Shown here: positions 8,472-16,833 of the stretch, in pieces
Layout: the number at the start of each line of letters is the position of its first letter
How positions within the stretch are numbered: position 1 is the first letter of the stretch
Origin: Sergeia podlipaevii
Lineage: Eukaryota > Euglenozoa > Kinetoplastea > Trypanosomatida > Trypanosomatidae
Length of the DNA: 21,070 bases
NCBI GenBank assembly: GCA_030849805.1
Contig: JASANZ010002172.1
Location: 1 to 21,070, forward strand
Direction of reading: 5' to 3'
The notes under the pieces: generated by a model
What the model was told of the DNA's origin: nothing
What the model saw: only the letters and a program-made list of their open reading frames with translations
Databases searched by the model: none
Made by a program: the position numbers and the translations under genes

Positions 8472-8531
8472 ACGGTCCGTCCCACTTGAGCGATATTTTT
8501 CTTTACTTTTGACAAAACCCGCACGTACTTA

Positions 8532-8585
8532 CTTTCAATACACAATAAAATGGATGTAAAGGAAGGTGAAGGTCAAAAAGAAAGC
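8532..8585 (-). promoter_or_regulatory. Predicted trans-splice acceptor for the coiled-coil protein gene
   Basis: A minus-strand pyrimidine-rich tract (about 8556-8585) is followed by AG at 8533-8532. The implied 5'UTR is about 90 nt, contains no ATG and includes the (GA)8 repeat close to the start codon. Confidence 0.45.
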
Positions 8586-9522
8586 AATAATAGTAATACA
8601 CTTATATCAAAGAGAGTTCTAAAAATCTAGGGAAACGTGCCACAGAGCAACAAATACAAACTAATAAAGCGAATATGTAATATCTAAAGAGTAGTGGTAG
8701 TGAAGCAAATATATATATGCAATGATAGTGATGCGTAAATGATAAAAAAGAAACGTACTCTTAGATTCTACTAAAGTTCGACACACACATGGGGAAAATA
8801 TATATAGTAAAGTAAAACGATAAAAAAAGGAATGAAAAAAAAAAGCAATATACAAATTTTTATTTTTAAAAGCATATCTTACAGTGGTACTAATGTGAAT
8901 AACGTATGTAGACCCCTCCTCCCCCTCGAGCTCTACACTGCCTATTAAAATGAGCCATCCCCTTCTCTCATCTACCTTTTTTTTCTTTCTTTTTTTTTGG
9001 TACTGTACGTATATTTCGTTTTCTCTTTCTATGGTAATGAGGGGTTCAAGTGGGCAAGGAGGCTTCTCAGCAATGCCTTCTGACTCTTCACCCTCCCATT
9101 CCTTAATAGTAAAAAAAAGATGGTTCAACAGACCTCTTTGTATATATATAATAAACAAACACATAAATGCGTATCTATATTAAAAAAAAAACCAGAGGAG
9201 TTTTGGCAGTTTTGCTACTTAAAAAAAACAAACAAACAAAAAACAATACCAAGCGCAATTTCAATTTAGACGCAAAGATATAGAAACTGGGTAAAGGGGA
9301 AGATACAAAGCACACAATATCAAACGTCCGCTGGGGGTAACCAAGTCGCAAGTATTAACAAACAAGAAACCAAACATATAAATGCCACAGTGCTAAGTAC
9401 GCAATATATACAACAAATAATGAAAAAATATATATATACGTTAAACAAAGAAATACACACACACACACACACAAAATAGGTCCCACTAAAAGAGAGGGTG
9501 GAGCACTGGCTGATCCCATTGG
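8586..9522. other. Gene-free AT-rich spacer
   Basis: This is the 3' flank of the kinase-like gene plus intergenic DNA. Frames seen here are mostly translations of A/T-runs with many aromatic residues. It contains (TA)n at about 9429-9438, (AC)n at 9455-9473 and poly-A runs near 9182-9242. No tRNA-like or other RNA structure was recognised. Confidence 0.5.
9455..9473. repeat. (AC)9 microsatellite
   Basis: Uninterrupted AC units about 50 bases downstream of the kinase-like gene's stop codon, so probably within its 3'UTR. Confidence 0.85.
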
Positions 9523-12360
9523 CTACATGGCACCGTAGTCATCTAGTCTGCCATTTGCGAGAATACAACTCTCCAGGCTTTTCATATGCGTCATCTCCTC
9601 CTCTCCTGCCGCTTCCATGTTGACCGCGCATGTATCATCAGACGCGTTCGCTAGTGTAGCTGTCAGTGGAGAGGGCGAGGGAGCAAGACGTGCTGAGGAA
9701 AGCGGGAGGCAGTCATATTCGCTCAAATTACCAATACAATCACCCAGAGACGCACGGAACTCCGATATCGTCATGGCACCCTTTGTGTCTGTACGGAATG
9801 ACATGGCCTCTTTACAAACGTGACGCAGACACTCCGGCAGTCCACGTGGGAAGGAGTACCCTTGCGGTTGACTCACCTTTACTCCGCATACCTCGCCGTC
9901 CTCATCCCCCATACCATCGTCGGTGCTCTTCGGAGGATCAAAGATCGTGTCCCGCAGCGCTTCCTGCGTAGCGAGGTGCTGATACGGGACTTTGTTTGTG
10001 ATGAGCGCCAACAGCAGCTGTGCTAGTGCGTAGCAGGCAGGCGAGATGGCCTTGGGGTGCGGCCGCCAGCGGCTATAGGGTCCGTTCTCAATGAAACACG
10101 GCGGGGCGTACTTGATGGTGCAGTCGGCGTCAAGAGGGAGGTAGATCGGAGTGATATAACTCTGGGGTCGTCGAGCACCGCTATGCTGAGTGGAAGTCAG
10201 AGGAGAGTGTGTGGCTGCACAAGAGGCTGGACCGGACAAGGCAGGGGGAGACAGCACCTGTGTCCGATGGTGCTGTTCTTGCACTTGCTGCTGCTGCTGC
10301 TGTGAAAAACACAACGCTTCGCGAGAATCCACTGCGTGAAACACGCTTGTTTCTTCTGTCTCCCCTGAGCCATCAATACCATCATGCTGCACCTCACCAT
10401 TGGAGGCTGCAATGGGCTCCACCGATTTGTGCCGCTCCGAGAGAGATGCGCTCGCCTCTCTCGCCATGCCTCTGTCGCCTCTACGGGATCGCCCTTCGCC
10501 TGTATTCGCACTGTTCCCATCGACACCACCTCCTGCAGTCGCTTTCGAGGCGATAAAAATGTTCGATGGCGCCACTGACATCCACGCCAGTAGCACCTCG
10601 CTCGGCACGCGGTCCTCGTCCATCAACACGTACTGCAACGCGTCCGCCACTTGCAACGTGATACGCACTGCCTGCACCAACGACAACTGATGTCGCTCGT
10701 TAAAGAGGACGGCGTGGAGGGAGTAATACAACAAAGCGGGAGATTCTACTGCTGAGACGGCTGATGTGGGAGAAATAGTGACTGTCCTCTTTGCGTTCAT
10801 TTTGCGACGGCTGTGCCCACCTTGGTCGCTGCGAGAGGCAGGATGGTGGTGTATCTTACGTAAAGGAGGCTGACATGGCGTGAGTCGCTCCATAATAAGC
10901 CCGAGTGCCAGACGTGGCGTGCCGCGAACGCACGTGCCACGGCGCTCTTTGCGAATGCGGCGCTGCACCTCTGTAAGGACTCCGGCAGAGGCGGCGCTGC
11001 TAAAGCTGCCTGGGTCTACATGGAATGCTGCCGCCGTCTTCTTCTTCTGCTGCTGCTGCTGCTGAGTATTCATCACTGAGTTGCTGGCAAAGCTATCCGC
11101 GTAATTGTATCCGCCCGGCATCGCCAGCTCGTGCGCATTCAGCTCCTCTTGCTCTCTGGTGACGTACTTCTCCGAGAAACCACCATAGTAGCCCACGACA
11201 TGTGGGTGACACCACCGCGCGCGTGCCACCGCATCCTGCACAAAGGCGGTGACGGTCAGTGAAGATAGCAAGGAAGGATCCTCTAGCTCTTTGACAAGAA
11301 CAACATGCCCATCATAGAGAAATCCTTCACGGACAACGAACCGCTGCACCTCCCTAAAGCTATGCGGCGTCTCCGTGACGCTTGTGCCGCAACTGCTGTG
11401 GTTGCTATTGTTTTCGACTTCTAAGTTGCCAGTGTCTGTATTGCTAAGAGACACCAGCACGCTTTTGCTATTGCCACATACACCGCCGCAATACCCTACA
11501 CTATTACTGATGCGGCCGCCAGTGGTGGTGCTAAGGATGCCACCATAGCACGTTGGGTCAATATCTAAGGCTTCGTAGGGTAGCTTCCAGGAACTGAGCT
11601 CGTGCCGTCTATAATGCGCAATAACGTCCGCCGCCACTGCCTCCAGCTGATTTGCTGCTGCTGCTGCTGCTGCTGATCTTTCCGCCACAACGCGGTCAAT
11701 AGGGTGAAAACGTTCATCCTCGCTGTGTTCATGCGCACAGCTGCCACGCTTGTTGGTGTGTTTACTCGCACCATGCTCACCTTCGCCTTCCTCTTTCCCT
11801 TCGTTCTCGCTCGTGGACTGGAAGACAGACGAGGCGCTTGTGGTAATGGCACTACGATCCTCAAGCTGACTCTTGGTAGGAGCATAGAGCTTGATAAAGA
11901 GCTCAGCATCACTCTGCTCGTCCTGCACAATGGCCGCTCGATCCTCGGCCTCCCAGGACGCGGTGGAGTGTAGACGCCATACCGACTGGGTGCGCTCACG
12001 TAGCGCCTTGAAGAGAGCCTGGCATGTGAAGTAGCGCTTCAACACGTCGCGTGCCACGCGGCCGCCGCTCTCCGGTTCAATACCCCCCATCGTTGCAATT
12101 AGACACGCGGCGGAGCGCAGAACTGTAAGGATCTCAGGTGTTGGAGATGGATCTGGTAGCCGCTGCAGCATTCCGGAGATAAACAGAAGACGTCGCTGTG
12201 CGTTACTGCAGAGTTGTCGGTTAATGCGGGCGTATCGCATCGCCTCCTGCATGGCAGCGACGAGGCACTTGAGAGTATCCGCGTGGCGATTTCTGTCGTT
12301 GGACTCGAGCGGGTTGGGAGCACTCTCCTCAAGATAGGTCGAGGAAGTGCCGCTCAGCAT
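9523..12360 (-). CDS. Divergent kinase-fold protein, predicted pseudokinase
   Basis: 945 residues from the ATG at 12360, the first after the predicted splice acceptor. The N-terminal 330 residues are mixed helical and low complexity, with an Ala7 run. From about 336 a protein-kinase-like order of elements can be followed: VVLVKEL with candidate ATP-site Lys357; HPHVVGYYGGF (385-395), typical of the beta4 region; LIMERLT (hinge, about 488-494); helix E (VRITLQVADALQYV); a catalytic-loop counterpart WMSVAPSNIFI (593-603); LDADCTIKY (about 743-751) where DFG is expected; SPACYALAQLLLALITNKVPY pieces (about 771-793), matching helix F and beyond; and LPECLRHVCKEAM (about 839-851). The HRD triplet is replaced by WMS and the catalytic-loop Lys by Ala. 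DFG appears as DAD, while the loop Asn600 is kept. Phosphotransfer is therefore doubtful and a scaffold or regulatory role is more likely. Long Gln/Ser-rich inserts interrupt the fold. Substrate, partner and location are unknown. Confidence 0.85.
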   Translation of the reverse strand: MLSGTSSTYLEESAPNPLESNDRNRHADTLKCLVAAMQEAMRYARINRQLCSNAQRRLLFISGMLQRLPDPSPTPEILTVLRSAACLIATMGGIEPESGGRVARDVLKRYFTCQALFKALRERTQSVWRLHSTASWEAEDRAAIVQDEQSDAELFIKLYAPTKSQLEDRSAITTSASSVFQSTSENEGKEEGEGEHGASKHTNKRGSCAHEHSEDERFHPIDRVVAERSAAAAAAANQLEAVAADVIAHYRRHELSSWKLPYEALDIDPTCYGGILSTTTGGRISNSVGYCGGVCGNSKSVLVSLSNTDTGNLEVENNSNHSSCGTSVTETPHSFREVQRFVVREGFLYDGHVVLVKELEDPSLLSSLTVTAFVQDAVARARWCHPHVVGYYGGFSEKYVTREQEELNAHELAMPGGYNYADSFASNSVMNTQQQQQQKKKTAAAFHVDPGSFSSAASAGVLTEVQRRIRKERRGTCVRGTPRLALGLIMERLTPCQPPLRKIHHHPASRSDQGGHSRRKMNAKRTVTISPTSAVSAVESPALLYYSLHAVLFNERHQLSLVQAVRITLQVADALQYVLMDEDRVPSEVLLAWMSVAPSNIFIASKATAGGGVDGNSANTGEGRSRRGDRGMAREASASLSERHKSVEPIAASNGEVQHDGIDGSGETEETSVFHAVDSREALCFSQQQQQQVQEQHHRTQVLSPPALSGPASCAATHSPLTSTQHSGARRPQSYITPIYLPLDADCTIKYAPPCFIENGPYSRWRPHPKAISPACYALAQLLLALITNKVPYQHLATQEALRDTIFDPPKSTDDGMGDEDGEVCGVKVSQPQGYSFPRGLPECLRHVCKEAMSFRTDTKGAMTISEFRASLGDCIGNLSEYDCLPLSSARLAPSPSPLTATLANASDDTCAVNMEAAGEEEMTHMKSLESCILANGRLDDYGAM
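10288..10302 (-). repeat. In-frame CAG tract encoding Gln in the kinase-like protein
   Basis: Five CAG codons plus a neighbouring CAA give a Gln6 run in the long insert between the catalytic-loop counterpart and the DFG counterpart. Confidence 0.8.
11047..11064 (-). repeat. In-frame CAG tract encoding Gln6 followed by Lys3
   Basis: Six CAG codons followed by AAG codons sit in the insert after the beta4/beta5 region of the kinase-like protein. Confidence 0.8.
11654..11675 (-). repeat. CAG-type tract read as GCA, encoding Ala7
   Basis: The same trinucleotide as the two Gln tracts in this gene, but read one base off so that it encodes alanine (between RS and NQ). Confidence 0.8.
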
Positions 12361-12385
12361 TGTAAAAATTTTTCTATTCGTTTCT

Positions 12386-12447
12386 CTTTATATGTATATG
12401 TAATTTTCCCCAAGCAACAACCAAAACAAAAAAAAGGAGACAAAAAC
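12386..12447 (-). promoter_or_regulatory. Predicted trans-splice acceptor for the kinase-like gene
   Basis: A minus-strand T-rich tract (about 12411-12447) is followed by the first AG at 12387-12386, about 25 nt before the ATG at 12360 with no intervening ATG. Confidence 0.5.
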
Positions 12448-13074
12448 TAATGTGTACCTTAAAAGAACAAAAAATGCTTCGTCTCAGTGTTATTGTGAGT
12501 ATTTGCGTTGCTTTTGACAACAATAAAAAAAATAATAATTAGCAAGATAAGAGCAAATATTATGCGTATATACACAAATATTCTACAAAACAATACACAA
12601 AACGAAAACAAGGTATCAAAAGTAGTAAAGTTAGTTGTACACGTTTCTTACAACATGCTCTTCACGTTTGAGGCTCACGTGCCGAGAAACTGACTGTTGC
12701 ACACCGTTCAGAATAATAATAAAAAAGCATAAAACAGCAAAAAAAAAAAAGATGTGTGAAAGAGAGAGAGAGAGAGAGTAAAAAAGAATAGAAATGGGCG
12801 CCATGCGCCGATGAACTGAGCTTACGACTTACTGACATATATGTATATACATACTAATGTATCGTTCGTCAGCATTTGCTTCAATTTTTTTTTCTCTTCT
12901 TTCGTGTTGTTGTGTAAAAGGGTCTCTGTAAAGAAACACTCGTGTATAGGTACTGTACAAACAGAAAAGAAAAGAAAAAAAACACACACACCCTACGCAC
13001 GCACTATATTTCCCCCCTTTTTCTGTGTGCGCTGTGGCAGCAACTGGACGTCTTCTTCTTCATCCTCCTCCCAC
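12448..13074. other. Gene-free AT-rich spacer
   Basis: No credible coding frame. It contains A-runs, a (GA)9 tract at 12761-12778, a short hairpin-capable sequence at 12797-12809 (GGCGC and GCGCC around CAT) and a TA-rich palindromic patch around 12837-12855. No known RNA gene was recognised. Confidence 0.5.
12761..12778. repeat. (GA)9 microsatellite
   Basis: Reads as a pure CT tract on the transcribed strand, so it could serve as a polypyrimidine signal. It lies about 300 bases downstream of the small gene ending at 13075. Confidence 0.85.
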
Positions 13075-13527
13075 TCACAATGCTCTCGCACTTGGCAGTG
13101 CCCAATATGCCGCGCTGCTTCCACCAAGCCCTACACCCTTGCCAGAGAGCAGTTCTTCCAACACACTACTATACTCTACAATGGGGGAGAGAGGGCTGCA
13201 GCCGATGCTATCATCTTCACCCGCCCTCACGGGCCCGGGTATATGGGACGGTGCACAGGCGTAGGGCCACAGCCCTAGATTCCGCAGAGGCTGCCGCTGC
13301 TGCTGCTGCGGCTGTGATGATGAGACAGCAGCAGCAGACACTGAAGCGTTCCTTGGAGTACACGTGCGCTCCGGCCACCCTGAGCCAGGCTCGCTGAGAA
13401 AGCTAACGATATCATTGGTAGCTACGTGTTCACTCCTATTGGCGGTGCATAGTTTCGCTACTGGATGCCAATATTGACTCACGTCGCTATCGCGGTATAG
13501 CGTGTCGGTGGAGTCAAACATCATCAT
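13075..13527 (-). CDS. Probable small protein of unknown function
   Basis: 150 residues from the first of three consecutive ATG codons (13527, 13524, 13521). The frame extends upstream only to a TTG. I do not recognise a family. The N-terminal part (FDSTDTLYRDSDVSQYW) looks ordered. The middle carries Ser/Ala and a short Gln run (QPQQQQRQ), and the C-terminal part is Gly/Pro/Ser-rich with VEYSSVLEELLSGKG as a possible helix. Support for coding: the frame coincides with an island of balanced base composition between AT-rich spacers, its direction matches every other gene, and a pyrimidine tract plus AG lies upstream with no ATG before the start. Against: it is short, has no recognisable domain, and plus-strand frames overlap it. 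No membrane span or targeting signal is clear. Confidence 0.58.
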   Translation of the reverse strand: MMMFDSTDTLYRDSDVSQYWHPVAKLCTANRSEHVATNDIVSFLSEPGSGWPERTCTPRNASVSAAAVSSSQPQQQQRQPLRNLGLWPYACAPSHIPGPVRAGEDDSIGCSPLSPIVEYSSVLEELLSGKGVGLGGSSAAYWALPSARAL

Positions 13528-13580
13528 TACGACAAACCAATGAAATGCGGAGTGCAATATGCAACGCTTTTGATAATTTT

Positions 13581-13623
13581 CTTTTGTAAAACAGTAAAAT
13601 GTGGATTAAAAAAATAAAGAGAG
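13581..13623 (-). promoter_or_regulatory. Predicted trans-splice acceptor for the small unknown gene
   Basis: A minus-strand CT/T tract (about 13608-13623) is followed by the first AG at 13582-13581. The resulting leader of about 53 nt has no ATG before the ATG triplet at 13527. Confidence 0.4.
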
Positions 13624-14150
13624 TTGTAATAGTGGATCAATCGGCGTGCTCGCGCACCTACATTTGTAATAATAATAAAATAAATGATGTGGCAAAGCGA
13701 TCCATCTAATAGTTGCTAGAGGGGCAAAAAAAAAAAAAGAAATGCATAGTCGGGTGATGGTTAGAATCATGATTACTATTTGTTTATTGATTCATTGCTT
13801 GACTGTGTGATAAAAACAAAGTATAAGAGTGTGCCTCTGCGTGTGTGGGGGGGGGGGGGTGAAGGAGAGCATGCACGCCCACACGTACCCATCTAGACAC
13901 TTTACACGGTTGATATTACTTACTTGGTAAGATGCGGTACTGTCTTTGTGTTTTCCTCTCTTGCCCTCTACCTCTGTCTTCTCATCTCCTCACCTCTTCG
14001 TTCCAAAACAGCCTCCAGGTACCCGCCCCCCCCTTCCAACACATGCATCTCTCAGCTTTTTCATGCAATCAGAACCACATACAAGAAGCAAAAACACAAA
14101 TATACGAAGAGAAGAGAAAGAGAGAGATAGAGACAGAAAGAGAGAGGCAA
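13624..14150. other. Gene-free spacer with a 13-G run
   Basis: This is the 3' flank of the dehydrogenase gene. It contains a run of 13 G at 13847-13859, A-runs, a C-rich stretch near 14022-14034 and a GA-rich purine block at about 14107-14147 immediately after the dehydrogenase stop. Plus-strand frames near 13930-14240 are rejected as shadows, since they run into the dehydrogenase gene antisense. Confidence 0.5.
13847..13859. repeat. Poly-G run (13 G on plus strand)
   Basis: Uninterrupted G13 preceded by a short GT repeat. On the transcribed strand it is a C-run. Length may be uncertain because homopolymers are error-prone in sequencing. Confidence 0.8.
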
Positions 14151-15356
14151 TTAGTAGAAGTCCTCAGAGGAGAAGTTCGTGGCAGCCTCCTTCTTGTTCT
14201 GCGCACCGTCGCTGCTCTTCTCAAACGCCCCAGCGCTGAGTCCACTGAACTTCACTCCCGCTGCAGCGGCACCAGAGAGGGGCGAAGCGTCTGCGTCGCC
14301 CTCGCCCGACTGGCCAGCACCAAGCGCCGCCTTACGTGCCATTGCCCTCTCCTCCTTCTCAATCTCAGCAGCAGCCTGTATAAAGTGCACAGCACAGGAC
14401 ATATCGCGGTCCCCCATGCCACCTGCTGACGCGGCTCCAAGCATGCGAAGGGAGGCGTCCAGCACAGGAAACTTTTCCTCCTCCTCCTCGCCCTCCATCA
14501 TGAGACCGCTACTAGACATTGACGTTAGCTTGGGAAGGGAACTGTCCAAGAGAGAAAGGTCTGCTAAGAGGTGGTCCACGCTGGCAGTGGAGCTCGGAGC
14601 GAGCTTATCTGGATTGCGAATCAAGTCCTGCATCGTCGGGGCGTTGCGACGCAGCATCGTGCTCGCGCTCCATGACGCGTCGAGCACCTGCACAAGCTTC
14701 GCCTGATCCTCAATGCCGAGTCGGTTGGCAATCGTCATGGCCTCCGCAGCGGCGGCGTTGTGAGAGGCAACGAGGGCCTGAGAGAGCAGCTTGGTGGCGG
14801 TGCCGCTGCCGCTGTCACCCATGTGATGGATCGTGTCCGCGTAGAGGCGAAAGAGGGGTTGCATACGCTGAAAGTACTCCTGGGAGCCGCCAACCATCAG
14901 CACAAGCTGCCCGTTGAAGCAGGCGCGAGGGCTACCGCTCATTGGGGCATCAAGAAAGAAAGCACCGCGCTTCTGCGCCTCCGCTGCACACTCACGCGAA
15001 AGCTCCACATCGACGGTGGAGTGATCGACAATAATCTGTCCTCGACGTGCGTTACGGATAAGGGAGTCGTTGTCTTCGAGTAGCACGTGTCGTGATGCCT
15101 CCCGCCCGGCAAGAGCGAGTAGCATTACGTCACACCACTGCGTCATGGTACTGTACTTGTCGTGAATGCGCATTGCACACGTAGCACCATCAACGCTAAT
15201 GTCATCACATACTCTGCGCGCCTTACTTAAAGTACGGCTATGGATCTGGAGATACATGGCACTGCGAGCCTTGAACGCAAGGTTGCGGGCAATGGGGACT
15301 CCCATGTTGCCCATGCCGACAACGCCGACGTTGAGGGACCGCTTTGCTGAAGACAT
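14151..15356 (-). CDS. 3-hydroxyisobutyrate dehydrogenase-like (beta-hydroxyacid dehydrogenase) protein
   Basis: 401 residues from the ATG at 15356; the frame opens one codon earlier at a TTG. The N-terminus enters the Rossmann fold directly (LNVGVVGMGNMGVPIARNL, glycines 14, 16 and 19), which indicates NAD(P) binding and leaves no room for a mitochondrial presequence, so it is probably cytosolic. The substrate-binding signature DAPMSGS (136-142) corresponds to the family DAPVSGG. The catalytic Lys189 lies in GSGTATKLLSQ, but the family Asn three residues after the Lys is Ser192 here. The C-terminal helical domain is recognisable (AEAMTIANRLGI, MGDRDMSC). It carries an acidic insert (EGEEEEEKF) and a low-complexity tail of some 50 residues ending EDFY, making it longer than the usual 290-330 residues. 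Family members oxidise 3-hydroxyisobutyrate, tartronate semialdehyde or related acids; the substrate here cannot be read from sequence. Confidence 0.9.
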   Translation of the reverse strand: MSSAKRSLNVGVVGMGNMGVPIARNLAFKARSAMYLQIHSRTLSKARRVCDDISVDGATCAMRIHDKYSTMTQWCDVMLLALAGREASRHVLLEDNDSLIRNARRGQIIVDHSTVDVELSRECAAEAQKRGAFFLDAPMSGSPRACFNGQLVLMVGGSQEYFQRMQPLFRLYADTIHHMGDSGSGTATKLLSQALVASHNAAAAEAMTIANRLGIEDQAKLVQVLDASWSASTMLRRNAPTMQDLIRNPDKLAPSSTASVDHLLADLSLLDSSLPKLTSMSSSGLMMEGEEEEEKFPVLDASLRMLGAASAGGMGDRDMSCAVHFIQAAAEIEKEERAMARKAALGAGQSGEGDADASPLSGAAAAGVKFSGLSAGAFEKSSDGAQNKKEAATNFSSEDFY

Positions 15357-15369
15357 CAAGAGGCGCTAT

Positions 15370-15470
15370 CTAACCAAAAATAATATAATATATTAGAAAA
15401 CGTTCACCTCCAAGCTGCCTTTTCGCAGTCCTAATGCAAGAAGTCTACTTTTTTTAAAAAAAATAATAGA
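15370..15470 (-). promoter_or_regulatory. Candidate trans-splice acceptors for the dehydrogenase gene
   Basis: Two options exist. A T-rich tract at about 15456-15470 is followed by AGs at 15449-15445 (leader about 90 nt). A weaker T-rich stretch is followed by TTAG at 15371-15370 (leader about 13 nt). Neither leader contains an ATG before 15356. Confidence 0.35.
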
Positions 15471-15925
15471 AACCTTCCTTCTCCTTTTCTTGGCTAAGAA
15501 ACGGAAGTACAAAATGCGAACCTCTTTACACGCACGCGCGCTATATCCTTTTCTTAAAAAAAAAAAAAATATCACACCACAAGAGTGCAGAAATAAATAA
15601 AAAAAAGGGATAACATGGTATGCAAGGCTTTTTTTATTATCTTCTTCTTGATCTCAAGTTCACGCTGGTTCTCAAATATAAATTTTACAAAAAAAAAGTA
15701 AAACAACAACAAAAACAACAACCGTGAAAACTCCGCCATAGACATGACGTGCCTTTTGCTTCATCTCAATGTGCTCCCATCGCTGCTGTCGCAAAAAAAA
15801 AAAAAAAGAAAGAGGGCATCTTTGTTTATTTGAAATTTGAATACCATGTCATGCGACCATGTATAAATATATAATAATCTTTCCTTCTCACCCTTTTTTT
15901 TTTGGTTCATAAAGTGTGTGTGGTT

Positions 15926-15936
15926 GGGGGGGGGGG
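15926..15936. repeat. Poly-G run (11 G on plus strand)
   Basis: Uninterrupted G-run in the spacer downstream of Sec61 gamma, preceded by a GT repeat as in the other long G-run at 13847. Confidence 0.8.
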
Positions 15937-16786
15937 CCACAACGGAATGTATAGTAAAAGAGGCTTTCCTTCCAAACGTATTTTGGGAGATCGCCCCACG
16001 TGTCATATTCATGCGGCTCCTATCCCCCCCCCATTTCCTTTATCTTCCCGCTAACGTGTGCTCTCTCAAAACAAACAAGTAATCACACACGGGCAAAGAA
16101 AAAAAAGGGAAGGGTGAGGGAGAGGGTACACGCAGTACTTACATTTCCCATTTGTCTTCACCAAGGACTTGCAAACATCCTCCCACGTCATGATGCACAC
16201 CAAATCCAGTTTTTTTTTCTTTGGTTTGTCGTTTGCTGCGTTTCACTACGGCATCCACCATGTAGATGATCCCTACTCGCCTTCTTTCGTTTTTTTTCTT
16301 CTTCTTCTTTAATTTCTGTCTCTTTTTTTTTTGCTTGTTTGTTTCTCTTGCAGACAACAGAGAGATAGGCACAACGGCAAACTAAGGAAGCAAACCAACA
16401 ACAAAAAAAAGCAAAAGATAACACATACCTGTGTCACATCTCCAAAAAAAAAAAAACGCGAGCAATTGAAAAGAAGAAGAAGGCGACGAAGCAAAAGAGA
16501 AAGCAAAGTAAAGCAAAAAAAAAAAAGAAAGGCAAGAGCGAAGAGGGATGCTGCGCTGGTTCAAGAAAATAAAAAGCCCATAAGTAAATGCTCGCCCCGG
16601 CGCATTCATCCCAGCGGCAACTTCATTCTGTGTCATTTTCTCTCGTTCAGACGCCGAAACTGCTGCTGCATCTGCCTCCAACACCTCCTCTCCCTTCCCT
16701 CTCTCTTTTTCCCCTGCACACTCTTTTTTTTTCTCTCTCTCTCTTTCTCTTCACTTCTCTTCTCCGCATCCACAACGTCGGAGAAG

Positions 16787-16824
16787 ACAAAACAACAACA
16801 ACGACAACAATAACAACAACACAC
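16787..16824. repeat. (AAC)n imperfect microsatellite
   Basis: Imperfect CAA/AAC array ending about ten bases from the Sec61 gamma stop codon, so on the mRNA a GTT-rich stretch opens the 3'UTR. Confidence 0.75.
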
Positions 16825-16833
16825 AGTCCTTTC

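Larger units (their letters stand above)
15471..16833. other. Long gene-free spacer downstream of Sec61 gamma
   Basis: About 1.4 kb of 3'UTR plus intergenic DNA with no convincing gene. It has many A- and T-runs, an 11-G run at 15926-15936, a 9-C run at 16024-16032, CT-rich blocks at 16690-16770 and an (AAC)n block at 16787-16824. Frames inside are lysine/arginine- or serine/leucine-rich translations of simple sequence. A patch of more balanced composition at about 15955-16070 has no open frame that I trust. Confidence 0.5.

Noticed and set aside
12797..12809. GGCGC-CAT-GCGCC hairpin in the spacer
   Set aside because: Only 5 bp with a 3-nt loop and no neighbouring signal; within chance expectation.
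12841..13397. Plus-strand frames overlapping the small minus-strand gene
   Set aside because: They begin in low-complexity AT-rich sequence and oppose the direction of all neighbours; a minus-strand gene explains the composition better.
13528..13557. Ten-residue extension of the small gene to a TTG codon
   Set aside because: Non-ATG starts are not expected here; three ATGs follow at 13527-13521.
16331..16813. Plus-strand 160-residue Lys/Arg-rich then Ser/Leu-rich frame
   Set aside because: A translation of A-runs followed by CT-rich sequence in the spacer downstream of Sec61 gamma; no domain and wrong strand.
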